A DNA stretch of 64,000 bases. It comes from Pomphorhynchus laevis (Eukaryota > Acanthocephala > Palaeacanthocephala > Echinorhynchida > Pomphorhynchidae). Position 1 is the stretch's first letter, and each line of letters starts with the position of its first letter. Positions 1 to 11,200 of this stretch are shown here, in pieces. Made by a program: the position numbers and the translations under genes. The notes beneath the pieces were generated by a model. The model did no database searches. It saw nothing but the letters and a program-made list of their open reading frames with translations, and had not been told where the DNA came from. The stretch covers positions 1-64,000 of the forward strand of contig WNNJ02000537.1 of assembly GCA_012934845.2 (NCBI GenBank), read 5' to 3'.

Positions 1-80
1 ATTTATCTAAGATTCCATTATTATAAATAATTAAGTTTTAATTAATAAGGAAACGAGTTTTTATAAGCAAAGATTTTTAT

Positions 81-138
81 TTAAACGTTTCGAATAATCT
101 TCAGTGATCTGTTCATTTTGAGTTTTCGAAACGATATC
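81..138 (-). other. weak hammerhead-like motif with short inverted arms
   Basis: On the minus strand CTGAAGA (104-98) is followed by GAAACG (91-86), and CGTTTC at 133-128 can pair with GAAACG. This is the order arm - CUGANGA - GAAA - arm seen in the better foldbacks at 9.5 and 17.6 kb. Only six bases (TTATTC) separate the two core boxes, so there is no real stem II. It is recorded as a degenerate relative or a chance match. Confidence 0.2.
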
Positions 139-363
139 TATGCACAATCATGTCATATGATACAGAAGAATCTCCCGGTATTTCTAAAGTTTGTGTAAGA
201 TTTGTTTAAACGAATTAAATTTATTTAGGCAATATAATTATAAAACTTTATAATAAATTATGTATTTGACATATACGACAACATTGGATGAAATTAGTTG
301 GATTTTATTATAAAAATTTAGGAAATCAGAAATTCCAAATGTTTTACTTTTTATTTTATTTAC

Positions 364-755
364 AAATAAACTAGGATCTGCTTTAATTGGTATAAGACCA
401 AGACGATGCGCAAGAACTTCATCCGGTATTACTGACGTATTATTCGTAATGAGCACCTTGTCTATCGCCATTGTTGGAACCTGTAGAGACATTGTCTAGA
501 AAACTAGTTAAAACATAAAATTTATACCTCCGAGAGCATTATTCGCCTGAATGCATTTGCAATCGCAGGATCAACACCACACATTTCAAACACCATTTCC
601 TCTGCATTTGCCTGTATTATCGATATGTTCAAATTCTAAAGTTTTCAGTTTGTAAGTTAGCGAAAACGGATAACTGCACGTACCTCCTTAAACGAATTCA
701 GATTAAAATTGTCATTGTATCTGGGATAAGTACCAGGATACGAAGTTGTATGTAC
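364..755 (-). CDS. POLR1C: POLR1C exons 2-4 (alpha-like dimerization region)
   Basis: Exon 2 (755-684, 24 codons), exon 3 (635-528, 36 codons) and exon 4 (480-364, 39 codons) are separated by introns of 48 and 47 nt. Together they encode the first part of the alpha N-terminal-like dimerization fold, including the near-invariant AIANAFRRI and [12 protein letters not shown] motifs. Exon 4 is closed at TTT|GTAAAT. The reading frame stays open past that donor to 238, but that extension (NKIKSKTFG...) has no family resemblance and is read as intron. Confidence 0.9.
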
Positions 756-3700
756 CTAACACAAAATAAATGTTTACTTGACTAAAATATTAAATTCAAC
801 ATCCATTATCAACATTTAATCTTAAGTTTTAATATTTCAATATTTAATGTCATCGTTGAATACAATTCGTTGCGAATTGCACTCTTAACTTGTTTCAGTT
901 TGATGAAATAACATTATAGACACAATTTTACAATTTCTTTATTTGCAAGCATTCGAGTGTTTGTTCTTTTCCAGTATATGCTTGAAAAGGACAAACCGTC
1001 GAAAGCTTGCAAATGAAGTAATTGTAAAATTAAAATAGATACTATAATAGTATATAATAACTATAATAGTTATATTATATATTATATTATAATACTATAA
1101 TAGTCTATAATTTCAATTCACCAAAATAAAACAAATTAAATATAATAAAGATATTATTTGTCTTGGTTACAAAATTCAAAATTTGTAATTTTTCAGATTT
1201 GAAATGTGTTGCAATTTAAAGTAACTATTATTTCAAGTATCTTTTTTGGATACTTAAAATGAATTAATCTATTTATAAGATCAAGACTTTATCGAATTTA
1301 TATTTCAAAAGAACTAAATGTTTCCTTCTCTTGTTAAGGTATATTTGCCACTTAAAATCTTTATATTGTCTATAAATTAAATTTATATTATAAAATATTA
1401 AATTATTTAAATTTAATTAAAAAATTTCTCTAATCTTAAAATTTTTTATATTTTAATTAAAAATAATATAATACATGTATTGGATAATGTATACATTAGA
1501 ATTTCAGAATGGACAACAACAGGAAAATATTCTAATATGCAATTATCAAATAACATTGAAATATTTTTGTTATATTCTTTAATACATAAATGAATAAATA
1601 TTATAGATGATATAAACATCATCTATATTAGTAGACCTAATTCAAAATTTGTAATTTTTCAGACTTGAAATGTGTTGCAATTTAAAGTAACTATTATTTC
1701 AAGTATCTTTTTTGGATACTTAAAATGAATTAATCTATTTATAAGATCAAGACTTTATCGAATTTATATTTCAAAAGAACTAAATGTTTCCTTCTCTTGT
1801 TAAGGTATTTTGCATTTCGACAAATCTTTTAATTGTCTATAAATGATTATATTTAATATTTTTTATTAAAAATATTTTTAGTATTTATAAATATTTCTCT
1901 ACTCTTAAAATTTTGTTTCATTTTTAATAAGAAAATAATATAATACATGGCAATATGGATAATGTATACATTATTGGTGAATTTCAGAATGGACAACAAC
2001 AGGAAAATATTCTAATATGAAATCAATAATTTCCAAAATAATGAAATATTTTAATCTGGAAACTGATCAAATGGAATAATATTATAGATGATATAAACAT
2101 CATCTATATTAGTAGACCTCTTGAATTGAAATCTTATGGTTTTAAATAACATTTATGCTTTAAAATTAAATAAAGTTTTATAAAACTGAAGCTTATCTTT
2201 CATCATTTTTTAATAGCTTCATCATTTATGTTTTTAAAATATCACGTATATTATCTCGTAAACATTAATTTAATCATACGACCAGAATTATATTAAGTTC
2301 ACACTAAAATATTTATGTTCAATATTTTCCGAAAAATATGTATTTATTATTTAATATTTATTATAATTCTATTTCACAAAAATATCATATTCATATATTA
2401 AATATAATATTACAAAATTATCGTTAATATAATGCACTATTAGATATTGCGTGCAACATATTTTAAGAATTAAAATATGATAATTAATAATATTATAAAT
2501 AATATTTTCTGTAGCAACAGTAAATAATACTTCTAGAATTATTTATGATAAATTATTAATTAACAATTAATTATTTGTGAAAATTATTAAAAATTAATTA
2601 TTGATTATTATTGATTGTTATTGTTAAAACATTTTTGTTTGTAAATAGTTATAATCAAGAATGTTTAATCTGTTATTGTTTAAATAATTAAATTAGAATA
2701 ACATTAAATTATTATGGCAATTAAATTACAAACATTAAATATAATTAGAAAATTGAATTATTATGAAAATTAGATTATTTAAATTAAATCAAATAAGAAA
2801 ACTAAATTATTATGAAAATTAAATGATTAAAATTATATTAAATAAGAAAGTTAAATTATTATGCCAATTAAATTATTTTAATTAAATAATTATGCCAATA
2901 AAATTATTTTAATTAGTAAAAAACAAAATACTATGGCAATTCAATGATTAGAATTAAATATATTAGAAAATTAAATTATGATTATAAAATTATTAAAATT
3001 AATAATGCTAGAATTAAAATTATTTTAATTAAATTAAATAATTATGCCAATTAAATTATTTTAATTAAATTTATAAGAAACCAAAATACTATGAAAATTC
3101 AATGATTAGAATTAAATTAATTAGAAAATTAAATTATGATTATAAAATTATTAAATTTAAATTATGATTGTAAAATTATTAAAATTCAACTAAAGTGGAA
3201 AATTCATTTATTCTGACAATTAAATTATTTTAATTAAATTAATTTATAATGACAATTAAATTATTCTAATTAAATTAATAAATAAACAAAATACTATGGC
3301 AATTCAAATATTAGAATTAAATTTGAAAATTAGATTATTATGATAATCCAATGATTAATATAAAATTAAATTTGAAAATTAAATTATTATGACAATTAAA
3401 TTATTAAAATTAAATTAATTTACTTACTTGAAATAAGTAACCTGAAGCTTACTATTAAATTATTTTGTAATTTGTGACAATTAGAAAACACTTTAAAAGC
3501 TTGAAATTTTTTATTTACTGCTTGTTTAAGTTTTTGTAAATAATTTTCAAGCTTCACACTCGAACACTTTATATAAAGTGTGCCGTTCTAATAAAAGTAA
3601 AAAATTCCATTAATTATCGCATAAAAATTCTAAATTTACTATTGAAATTAAATTTCAAATTAGTAACGTTTTAGTTCAATGACGTCATATCTTACATTTC

Positions 3701-3761
3701 TCAAGCCGTATTTTTCTAATTTAACACGTGTACGAGTATTTTCAATAAGTTCGCTTGTCAT
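364..3761 (-). CDS. POLR1C: POLR1C (AC40/RPAC1), exons 1-4 of an incomplete gene
   Basis: This encodes the alpha-like subunit shared by RNA polymerases I and III, which forms the assembly platform with POLR1D in the nucleus. Four exons splice in frame, all in phase 0: 3761-3696, 755-684, 635-528 and 480-364 (121 codons). The start is [19 protein letters not shown], followed by the family signature [14 protein letters not shown], then [18 protein letters not shown] and [16 protein letters not shown], then [19 protein letters not shown]. The match to human POLR1C ([36 protein letters not shown]) is colinear. Every boundary has GT/AG; introns 2 and 3 are only 48 and 47 nt, whereas intron 1 is 2.9 kb and repeat-filled. 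About two thirds of the protein, from the FEYR segment onward, should lie left of the window. Exon calls and homology are by eye. Confidence 0.9.
926..1029 (+). repeat. foldback element with degenerate hammerhead-like core
   Basis: Two 25-bp arms, 926-950 and 1005-1029, are inverted copies with 2 mismatches (outer end TTTTACAATT). Just inside the right arm lies CTTGAAAA followed by GAC/GTC, able to form a small helix, and GAAA abutting the arm. This is the hammerhead order with the first box changed from CUGANGA. It sits in POLR1C intron 1. A Penelope-like pseudo-LTR fossil is the best guess, because CTTGAAAA...CGAAA motifs are typical of those elements. Confidence 0.45.
1171..2120. repeat. 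tandem duplication, two units of about 470 bp
   Basis: Unit 1 (about 1171-1638) and unit 2 (about 1641-2120) both start TTCAAAATTTGTAATTTTTC. Both contain the same stretch around TCAAGTATCTTTTTTGGATA and CAGAATGGACAACAACAGGA, and both end with the hairpin-forming GATGATATAAACATCATC. First thirds are nearly identical; middles have diverged with indels. No coding potential is seen. It lies inside POLR1C intron 1 and could be two copies of a short nonautonomous element. Confidence 0.75.
2660..3425. repeat. degenerate AT-rich minisatellite-like tract
   Basis: Many imperfect repeats of words such as AAATTATTATGACAATTAAA and AAATTATTTTAATTAAATTA cover about 750 bp of POLR1C intron 1. The unit is irregular, roughly 30-70 nt. 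Nothing else is seen here. Confidence 0.65.
3696..3761 (-). CDS. POLR1C: POLR1C exon 1 (initiator exon)
   Basis: This exon is 22 codons, from ATG at 3761 to the donor AAT|GTAAGA. It encodes [22 protein letters not shown], which aligns with the human N terminus ([23 protein letters not shown]). It ends exactly before the conserved VHTT segment that opens exon 2. The alignment fixes this ATG as the start. Confidence 0.88.
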
Positions 3762-4480
3762 CTAGAACAATAACAAAAGTATATTTAATAAAAGATACTT
3801 TTAATAAAAGTATATTTAACAAATTCAATAGAATTATGTTCGAACATCAGACTGTAATCATGCATAACATACCTCTCTTAATGACTTTTGTTTTCTCTGT
3901 GTTTATTTGTTAAAGTTCGACATGACAATAACGAACCAGAGTCGATTACCATATGAATATCTTAATTTTAATTTAATTATATTAATAATTAATATAATTA
4001 TAATTAATTATATTAATTATTAATATCTCAATTTCATAAAAACGTCAATGATAAAGGCGAGAATATTATATGGTTCAAAAAATCTCTATGCATTACCTAG
4101 TTTGATAAATTAAGGATCTCCTATTTACTAGTTCGATAAATTAAGGCAATCACGTACTCGGAGAACAATTGGTGCTATTTAGTTCTACTAATGACGAAAA
4201 TTTATGCAAAAGAATGTATCGATCGACTGAATCGAAGGATTTGCTATAGTTGATGAAAACTGCGAACATTGACGATCTTTATAGGTATTCTTTACCTCCT
4301 TTCAAATAAGCTTGATAGCATCGAGAGTCAAACGACTATGACGAAGCCTATTCTGGAGTAAGATGTTCTTGGAAAGCTCTAACTCGAAAAATAACGAAAG
4401 CTTACAAGTAGGAACTTATGAGAATGGTTTAATAGAGAAATACTACCGCAAGCATCTACGGAATTAGGATCACGCAAAGT
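3762..4480. other. noncoding stretch upstream of POLR1C
   Basis: AT-rich sequence upstream of the POLR1C start, holding its presumed 5' UTR and promoter. No core promoter motif stands out. Between about 4150 and 4480 the base composition rises, as in a decayed transposon, but no protein similarity could be recognised on either strand. Confidence 0.4.
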
Positions 4481-4529
4481 AGTTTTATTACGGATTGTTG
4501 CCGGGAAATGAGATCAAAAATTATGTAGT

Positions 4530-5590
4530 GTCATAGTTTCTATTGATATTTCATCTGCTTTCGACATCGTCGATCATTCGATTCTTATCTATCGCATTCG
4601 TCATGATTATGGCTTATCTTTACCGGCTGTAGTTTGGTTTTAAACATATCTATCATACCGTGCATTTCGTGTCTGTTCTAACTCTTCTCTTTCACATCCT
4701 TCTTCCAACCCTTCGATGTTCCACAAGGTTCCGTATTAGGCCCTTTGTTTTTATCTCTTCTTCTCGATGATTTGTCTTCTATTTCTCATACATTTAGTTA
4801 TGCAATATGCTGATGACATTCTTATCTGTGATCATGTACCTACTTATCGTATTCATGATCTTCGTGTTTCTGTTTCCAACTGTCTTGCCTCAATTTTCAA
4901 TCATCTTTCTTCTCTTCGCCTTTCTCTGAATCCTGATAAATCCAAAATATTGTGGATCCTTTCTGGACGCTTTAGCGTAGAACCTCCCTCCGTATCATTA
5001 AATTCTACAATTGTCCCTATCGTTGATAATCTCGTTTTCCTAGGCTTTCATTTCGACAACCAACTTTCACTTAAACCTTTCGTTAGAGATAAAGTACGCT
5101 CATCTACCTTGATACTCCGTAATCTCCGTCAAGTTCGTAGATTGATTGATTTACCTTCTTGTATGACTCATATCTTCTCTCCTTTTTTCTAGACTTGATT
5201 ACTGTCTTAGTCTATATTCCAACTCACCTAAATCCACTCTTCTTCCTTTACAACGCATCGTCAACGATGCCGTACGAATTCTCCTTCGTATTCGTCGTTT
5301 TGATCATACATCCAGCTATCTTGCTTCTCTCTATTTGCCTAACAATTATTCTCGTGTTCAAATTCGTCTTCTTATCATTGCTTTTCGCCTTATAACTTTT
5401 CATACCCCTTCATTTCTCAACCTTCCTTTTCTCGACAATTCTCGTCCTGATTACTGTTCTTTGCGTTCCCGTAATTTTCCTATTTTACATGTCCCAAACT
5501 ACTCTATCTCTTTTGGCTTCTGCTTCTTCCTTGTGGCTGCTCCTCTCTCATAGAATCATCTGCTCATTAATATACGTCAATGAAGGTGAA
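4530..5590 (+). mobile_element. LINE family A (L2/CR1-like), decayed reverse transcriptase part
   Basis: Broken frames encode the palm of a non-LTR reverse transcriptase: SAFDIVDHSIL (about 4554), a damaged VPQG box, MQYADDILI (catalytic YADD, about 4800), and a thumb region with NLVFLGFHFDNQLSLKPFV. C-terminal pieces such as HTPSFLNLPFLDNSRPD (about 5400) match the copies at 23-24 and 32-33 kb. The endonuclease and ORF1 are missing, so the copy is 5' truncated, and the family 3' tail seen at 23.2, 32.6 and 42.1 kb is absent. Several frameshifts and stops mark it as long dead. Confidence 0.85.
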
Positions 5591-5599
5591 TCATTCAGG

Positions 5600-6850
5600 T
5601 GTTTCATCAAAAAATTTTATTGTCACTATTATCAGGGGCGTTGTTCAATACAACGCCCTTGATAATTGAAGAGAGTATTTCGCAGCGTTTGAACGTATAC
5701 GTTTGCGACATTTTACACTCTTCACTAGATGTTTTAAGAACATTCCATTCAACAAATACGACAATAAAAGCGTTGAGCAATACGGTGTTTGAAGAAAGCA
5801 GGCCAACTTACAGTATTTGTAGATTTTTCAAAGGCCTTTTAATCAGTTAACCATGGCTTGATTATGTTCAAAACTTGTATATTTGCTTAAATTACAAGAT
5901 ACACATATTTGAAGAAATTATAAGGCAACATCCCATTCGTGAGTTGGACGGAGTTTAATATACTGAGTCACTTTTACAATTAAACGGCATTCCGCAAAAA
6001 GATAATCTCAACGTTTCCTAATGACACGTGTAATTGCATTTTATAATTGCTGCATAGTGATCCACGAACGAAAAACAACTTATATACAATTAGCTTAAGA
6101 CAAATTACACGAGTATTGCTTAGCTAATGGCCTGATAATAAATCTTGATAAGACGGAAGTTGTCAAATTTAGACTAAATGGTAAGTTTACAGGTAAGGAA
6201 AAACTCAAATACGGTGATTGCGAATTGAAATTTGTTTTGCATTATTGGTATCTAGAAATTGTCATCAACTTCCGATGGACATTTGTTGATAATATCGAAA
6301 GTGTCTTGCAAAGTTGCTGCACGTGCTGATATCAATCGTATATTATCTGAAATAGCTTACGATATGGCCTGCAAATCGCAAAAATAGTTTTCATTGAGTT
6401 CTTTGAACGCTCCGATATGCTAAATTTACTCATTTCCCCCTTCTTTTAAATGCCACAGTGGCATATTCAAGCAAAATTGGCTAGTATAGGCCCGTATTAT
6501 AGACATATCCAGCGGTACAAAATCCCATTATCTGTAAGAGTGGAAGTTGAGTAAGACTTCTCTCGTAATTCGAATGTCACCTGACATATTTCATAACAAA
6601 TTCTGTCGTAATAGAATCCTTTGCCATACGCGTGATAACTCCTGTGTTTGTAAATATTGCAATCAATCTTGAGACTCATACTCAAGCTCATCTATTGAAA
6701 CATGGCATTTTGATAGCTGAATTTTATAATAACGTAAGTAAATTAAAATACGTTGTACTGATATTACCAGAAGAATTATTGTTTTTACTCCATATTATTC
6801 TTGTAATTTTTCATGCAAGCTTTGCCTATTTTCCCCATAATCGCTCGTAG
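5600..6850 (+). mobile_element. decayed LINE reverse transcriptase of another family
   Basis: Scattered frames read ALSNTVFEESRPTYSI...FFKGL (about 5770-5850) and, near 6120-6300, YCLANGLIINLDKTEVVKF then LKYGDCELKFVLHYWYLEI. This is the post-YADD pattern NGL-x-I-N-x-DKT-x-x-x-x-F followed by a YLG-like box, common in non-LTR reverse transcriptases. The sequence is clearly unlike family A. Many stops break the frames; the ends are not visible. Confidence 0.55.
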
Positions 6851-8163
6851 CGTCCTGGGAGTTTTAAATAAATATTATCAGATTAATATTATATTAATAT
6901 TAATATAAACATTATGAAGTAATATAAAGTAATATAAATGTTAAAGTATTTTTTAAATAAACAATGCATTTTACTATTAATACAATATTATATTATTAAT
7001 TTATTATTAATATACCATTAATTATCATTAATATGCCATTATTATTAATATACCAATATTTGATATTATAGATTGTAATATTAGAGCGTTAACATTCGAG
7101 TGTAATCACGATAACAGCTGCATTCAAGTGCTGTTTCCCCAGGGATGCCCGAATTGTAGATGCATCTGATGTGGTGAATCTTGCGAAAATCTCCTACAAG
7201 TTTTCACGCATGAATTTCATGATGTTGACGCCAGACTGCTCTGCTGTCAGTGTACCCATTTTATGTCATTTTCAATTTGTCTAGCACATCTTCGGCATGT
7301 CCTTAGAAAGGCAATCAACGTAGTCCTTAACACGGCAATGATACCTCACAGTCCTTTTTTGATCTTTATGCCAACTGAACATTTATTTATTGATGAATAA
7401 GTAATAATTAATTATTATTAAATTGTTAATAATTATAAATTATTAGATAATTGAGTAATATTTATGCAAAATCATAATAAGTGACCATCACTAATCATGT
7501 GCATGTGCCTATTTCAATAGCTGTTACCGTCTATAGGCAGCTAAATTATTCCATGTTTCCTGTAGATTATAGGCTATCGAAATATAAAATTGCAAATATT
7601 TTTTGTATTAAAGAGGATTTACTATTTAATATAGGTTATATATTATATATAACTTATATTATAACTTGTTAATAATATAACCTGTTATATTATTAACAAT
7701 ATTTCCAATATTGACAAAAGATTGGAAATATTTTTGTATTAAAGAGGATTTACTCTTTATTTAATTATTTAATATAAGTTTTAATAAAATGTTACTTACA
7801 AAGTTACTCTTTAAATTACCATGATAAAAGAAATAATTATAATGAAATTGATTAATTATCTTATTTGTTTAATATTATGTTATACTTCAAAGTTTAATAT
7901 TTTTCTGCAAAAGATTATTTTAAATTATTATTTTTTCAATTCAAAAACTTAAATACTTATATATTTGCAACAGAATGTAAAATACAAACAATTGCCGTAA
8001 CATAAAAAGTTATTCGCTGAACAAATATTCATAAATGCGTTCCCATTGATCATTTCGTGTAGAACAAAAAATTAAAATGCATACACATATAGCATCTGGC
8101 AATATGAACAAACAAAAAATAGATTTTTAAATCAGAATCGACTTGAAATAAATCGAATAGTAA
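6851..8163. other. AT-rich stretch with a short GC-richer patch
   Basis: Mostly simple AT-rich sequence. A patch at about 7080-7350 has near-average composition and may be an old transposon scrap, but none of the six frames could be recognised. Nothing else is seen up to the last SLMAP exon. Confidence 0.35.
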
Positions 8164-8277
8164 TTACTCGTTGTTATTTGAATGAACTAATAAATTCCAT
8201 ATCGAAAACAAACCACCGAACGAAGATAAAATAATTGCAGACAACAGTGCCAAAATCATTCCGGTGGAATTAAAAAT
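8164..8277 (-). CDS. SLMAP: candidate SLMAP last exon: C-terminal membrane anchor
   Basis: After acceptor TTTTTAG| an open segment of 37 codons ends in TAA at 8164. It reads IFNSTG, then MILALLSAIILSSFGGLFSI, then WNLLVHSNNNE. A single hydrophobic helix of about 20 residues followed by a short polar end is the layout of SLMAP tail anchors. Sequence identity to known tails cannot be judged by eye. Its phase does not match the 13179 donor, so an intermediate exon or another gene model is possible. Confidence 0.5.
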   Translation of the reverse strand: MFNSTGMILALLSAIILSSFGGLFSIWNLLVHSNNNE

Positions 8278-11200
8278 CTAAAAACAAACAGATAAACTTT
8301 ACAATGTAATGAGGTAATGTGAGAACATTGTGTCACAAGATACTTAAAAAATCTTTTTAAAATATTAAATTAATAAATTTGAATAATTAAAGATAAAGTT
8401 TTTCACAAAGAGATTAATATTATTATCAACATTTCGACAACTATTTGATGTTATTTTCAAGAATTTTGGAATTTCAAATTTTGGAAAATGACACAAATAT
8501 ATTCCTGAAGATGTTCCAATATAAGATGTTTCAAATAGTTGGTAAATTCTAAAAAGATTTTTAATTTTGTGCTGAACTTTGCCTTTATATCTGAATATGT
8601 TCGATATTTCAAAATATGTCACGAAATAGCTGCTTAAATATGAAATTTGGTTTTATTTCTTTTCAATTAGCTTTGCCTTTTCCAGCCTGACTATTTCAAT
8701 TATTAAAAATAAAACAGAGGAAAGTTTACAAAATATTTAGAAAAAATTTTAAAAACAGGAAATGAGTTGATACGTTTAGAGATGATAAGCACAAAAAGGA
8801 ATTATGGCTCAAACGACAAATACTAATGCGAGTAGCAACGTTACTAAAGATAAGAAAAAAAGAGTAAAGATACGATGACGAAAGAAGAACATTCTAAATA
8901 AAAGTTGGAACGCAAAATAAATATAAAAGATAGAGGAAAGGGCCATATGTAGAAATTTAAATAAAATATGAAAACTTATGAAAAATTCACGAAACTGACG
9001 AAATGATTCAAAATAGAGAAGCTTAAATAAAACTGTGTATTGATAAACTATAAATAATTTTTTTTGGAATTTTGGAGTTCGCTAGCTGCTTTTAGCATTA
9101 TCGGAAAAATAAATTTTATTTTTGATAATGCTAGCAGATTATTTTTTATATTTTTATCAAAATATAAAAACAAATTTGTGGTTGTTGATCCTGCTCCGAA
9201 ATTCCAGATTAAAAAATTGATCAAGAATCTGTTACTTTTAAAAATTAGCTTTATAAATCATAATTAATAATTTCTGGAATAGATAGCTATGCCATCAAAG
9301 CAAAAACGTGTTAAATGCACAATTCACATTGACATTGGATAATTAATTATTACTCTTAAATTCGTCAGTAATAATTACTATAATATACAACCAAAATTTA
9401 TAATTAATTTGCTGCGTGAACGCGATCACTTAAGAACTATATACAAAAATAATTATTGGAGATGGCTCAAAGAAAACAGGGCAATTTTTATTGATATTTC
9501 GCTAACCTCTGTTAGTATCTTCAGAAAATTACTTCAGAAAATGTAATTTTCTAATGAGGCAAACAGAGGTAAGCTAAATATCAGGAAGAAGTTTCCTCTT
9601 TTCTTTGATCTAAATCCAATAATTCTTTATCAAAAATTGATCATTATCAACTATTTAAAAACTATGAAACTATAGTACGGTAGTACTAATTATCGTACTA
9701 CCGTTACGATAAATCTAGTCATCTGTGCGATCCTAAACACGTATGAAATGTTACAACAAGAGTTTTACATCAGAGACTATAACATTATTATATGAAAAGA
9801 TATTTATGGGAAACATTACGAAAATACGACATTTATGAAAAGCTGTAGTATTTTTCAATGTGTTAGAATATATTAGGGGGAACTAACAAATCATAGCAAA
9901 TCGGTAAGCGTTTCAAACAATTTAAAGGAGCCAAGCTTAGTACATTTTAATACCCAACAATAAATTACAAATGTTCTGGAAGATATTAATGCTATATTCA
10001 GGTAAGAGAAAAATAAAACAATTTATTGTAGCTAAGGATGGCAGTAGTAGATACCGAAATATTGGAATTCCTTTATTCTTGATGCAAATAATACGAAATC
10101 GTCTTAGTATTTTTAAACTGAAATAATAAATGCAAGGTAAATCATAATCAAAAGACTTTCGACAGTATCTTTCAATAGTAACTTCAATATTTAAGTAGAT
10201 TTCAACAGTAACTTCAATAATCATTTTTATCAAAAGATAATCTTTGTTGGGCGTTCAATATCAAGAAAAAATAAAACGTTAAATCATAAACATGAAACGT
10301 TTAGATAAAAATATATAATAAATTAAAATTATTGTTAAAAAAATAAAAAATTAGTATACAAATTATGCTACAATTCCTAAAAGCCTCTGTGCTGAGGCTG
10401 CTAAATTCGAATTATTTAATTTATAATTTTCGTAAATTTTGTATAATCAGTACAAATAAATAAATAAAATAGAAATTATAAGCATTAATAATAGTTTTAA
10501 TAATGGAATAACATTAAATCAAGAGCGCACTGATGTGTTCTATTTTCAAATACAATTGAACAAACTTATACGCTGACGGTTGATAATTAAAATGGTTAAT
10601 GCTATTAATAAATAGCATTTGTCATAACTTATTATTATCACAATATCAAAGCTACATTTCAATTTATAAATTTTTTTTTATAATTTTATATCGAATAAAA
10701 TTATAAAAATATTTAATCCATAATTTAAAATTTATATTCGCAATTTATAGACGTAGTAGCACAAAAGTTAAAATTTATATTCGCTAATTTATGCAAAACT
10801 GAATTATGAACTTGAAAAATTAAATCGTGCGTTTTATATAATTTGAATATTAAACTTTGAACTTTATTTTATCTATTAATTTTATTCTCATTTTATAGAA
10901 TCTTATTAATTAGTTGTTCCTTTTGTTTTCAATTTGTTTGAATCCGCAAATATTATTTCTAAACTCTTAATAAACTGACACATTCATGTTTTATTCTTTG
11001 TTGTTTTCAATTTGTTTGAGATCGAGTGTTCATGGAATGACCGACAAAATGTTCGGTGTTCATTGCTTTCATGTAAAGAATTTTGGATAATATTTCGATG
11101 ATAACAATGTTTCATTGAAATATGTACAGAAAAAGAGTGAGAGGATTTCAATTACTCCATTTAAAAGACAGTTAAAAATTTCGGATTTTTAATTCGCTCA

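Noticed and set aside
4800-4830. CTGATGA words at 4.8, 14.2, 39.3, 40.8 and 52.3 kb as hammerhead boxes
   Set aside because: Most fall in codons of the YADD reverse transcriptase box or other coding sequence, and none is followed by a stem and GAAA at the right distance.
9937-10233. 98-codon minus-strand open frame
   Set aside because: Composition of AT-rich noncoding sequence, no motif, no splice context.
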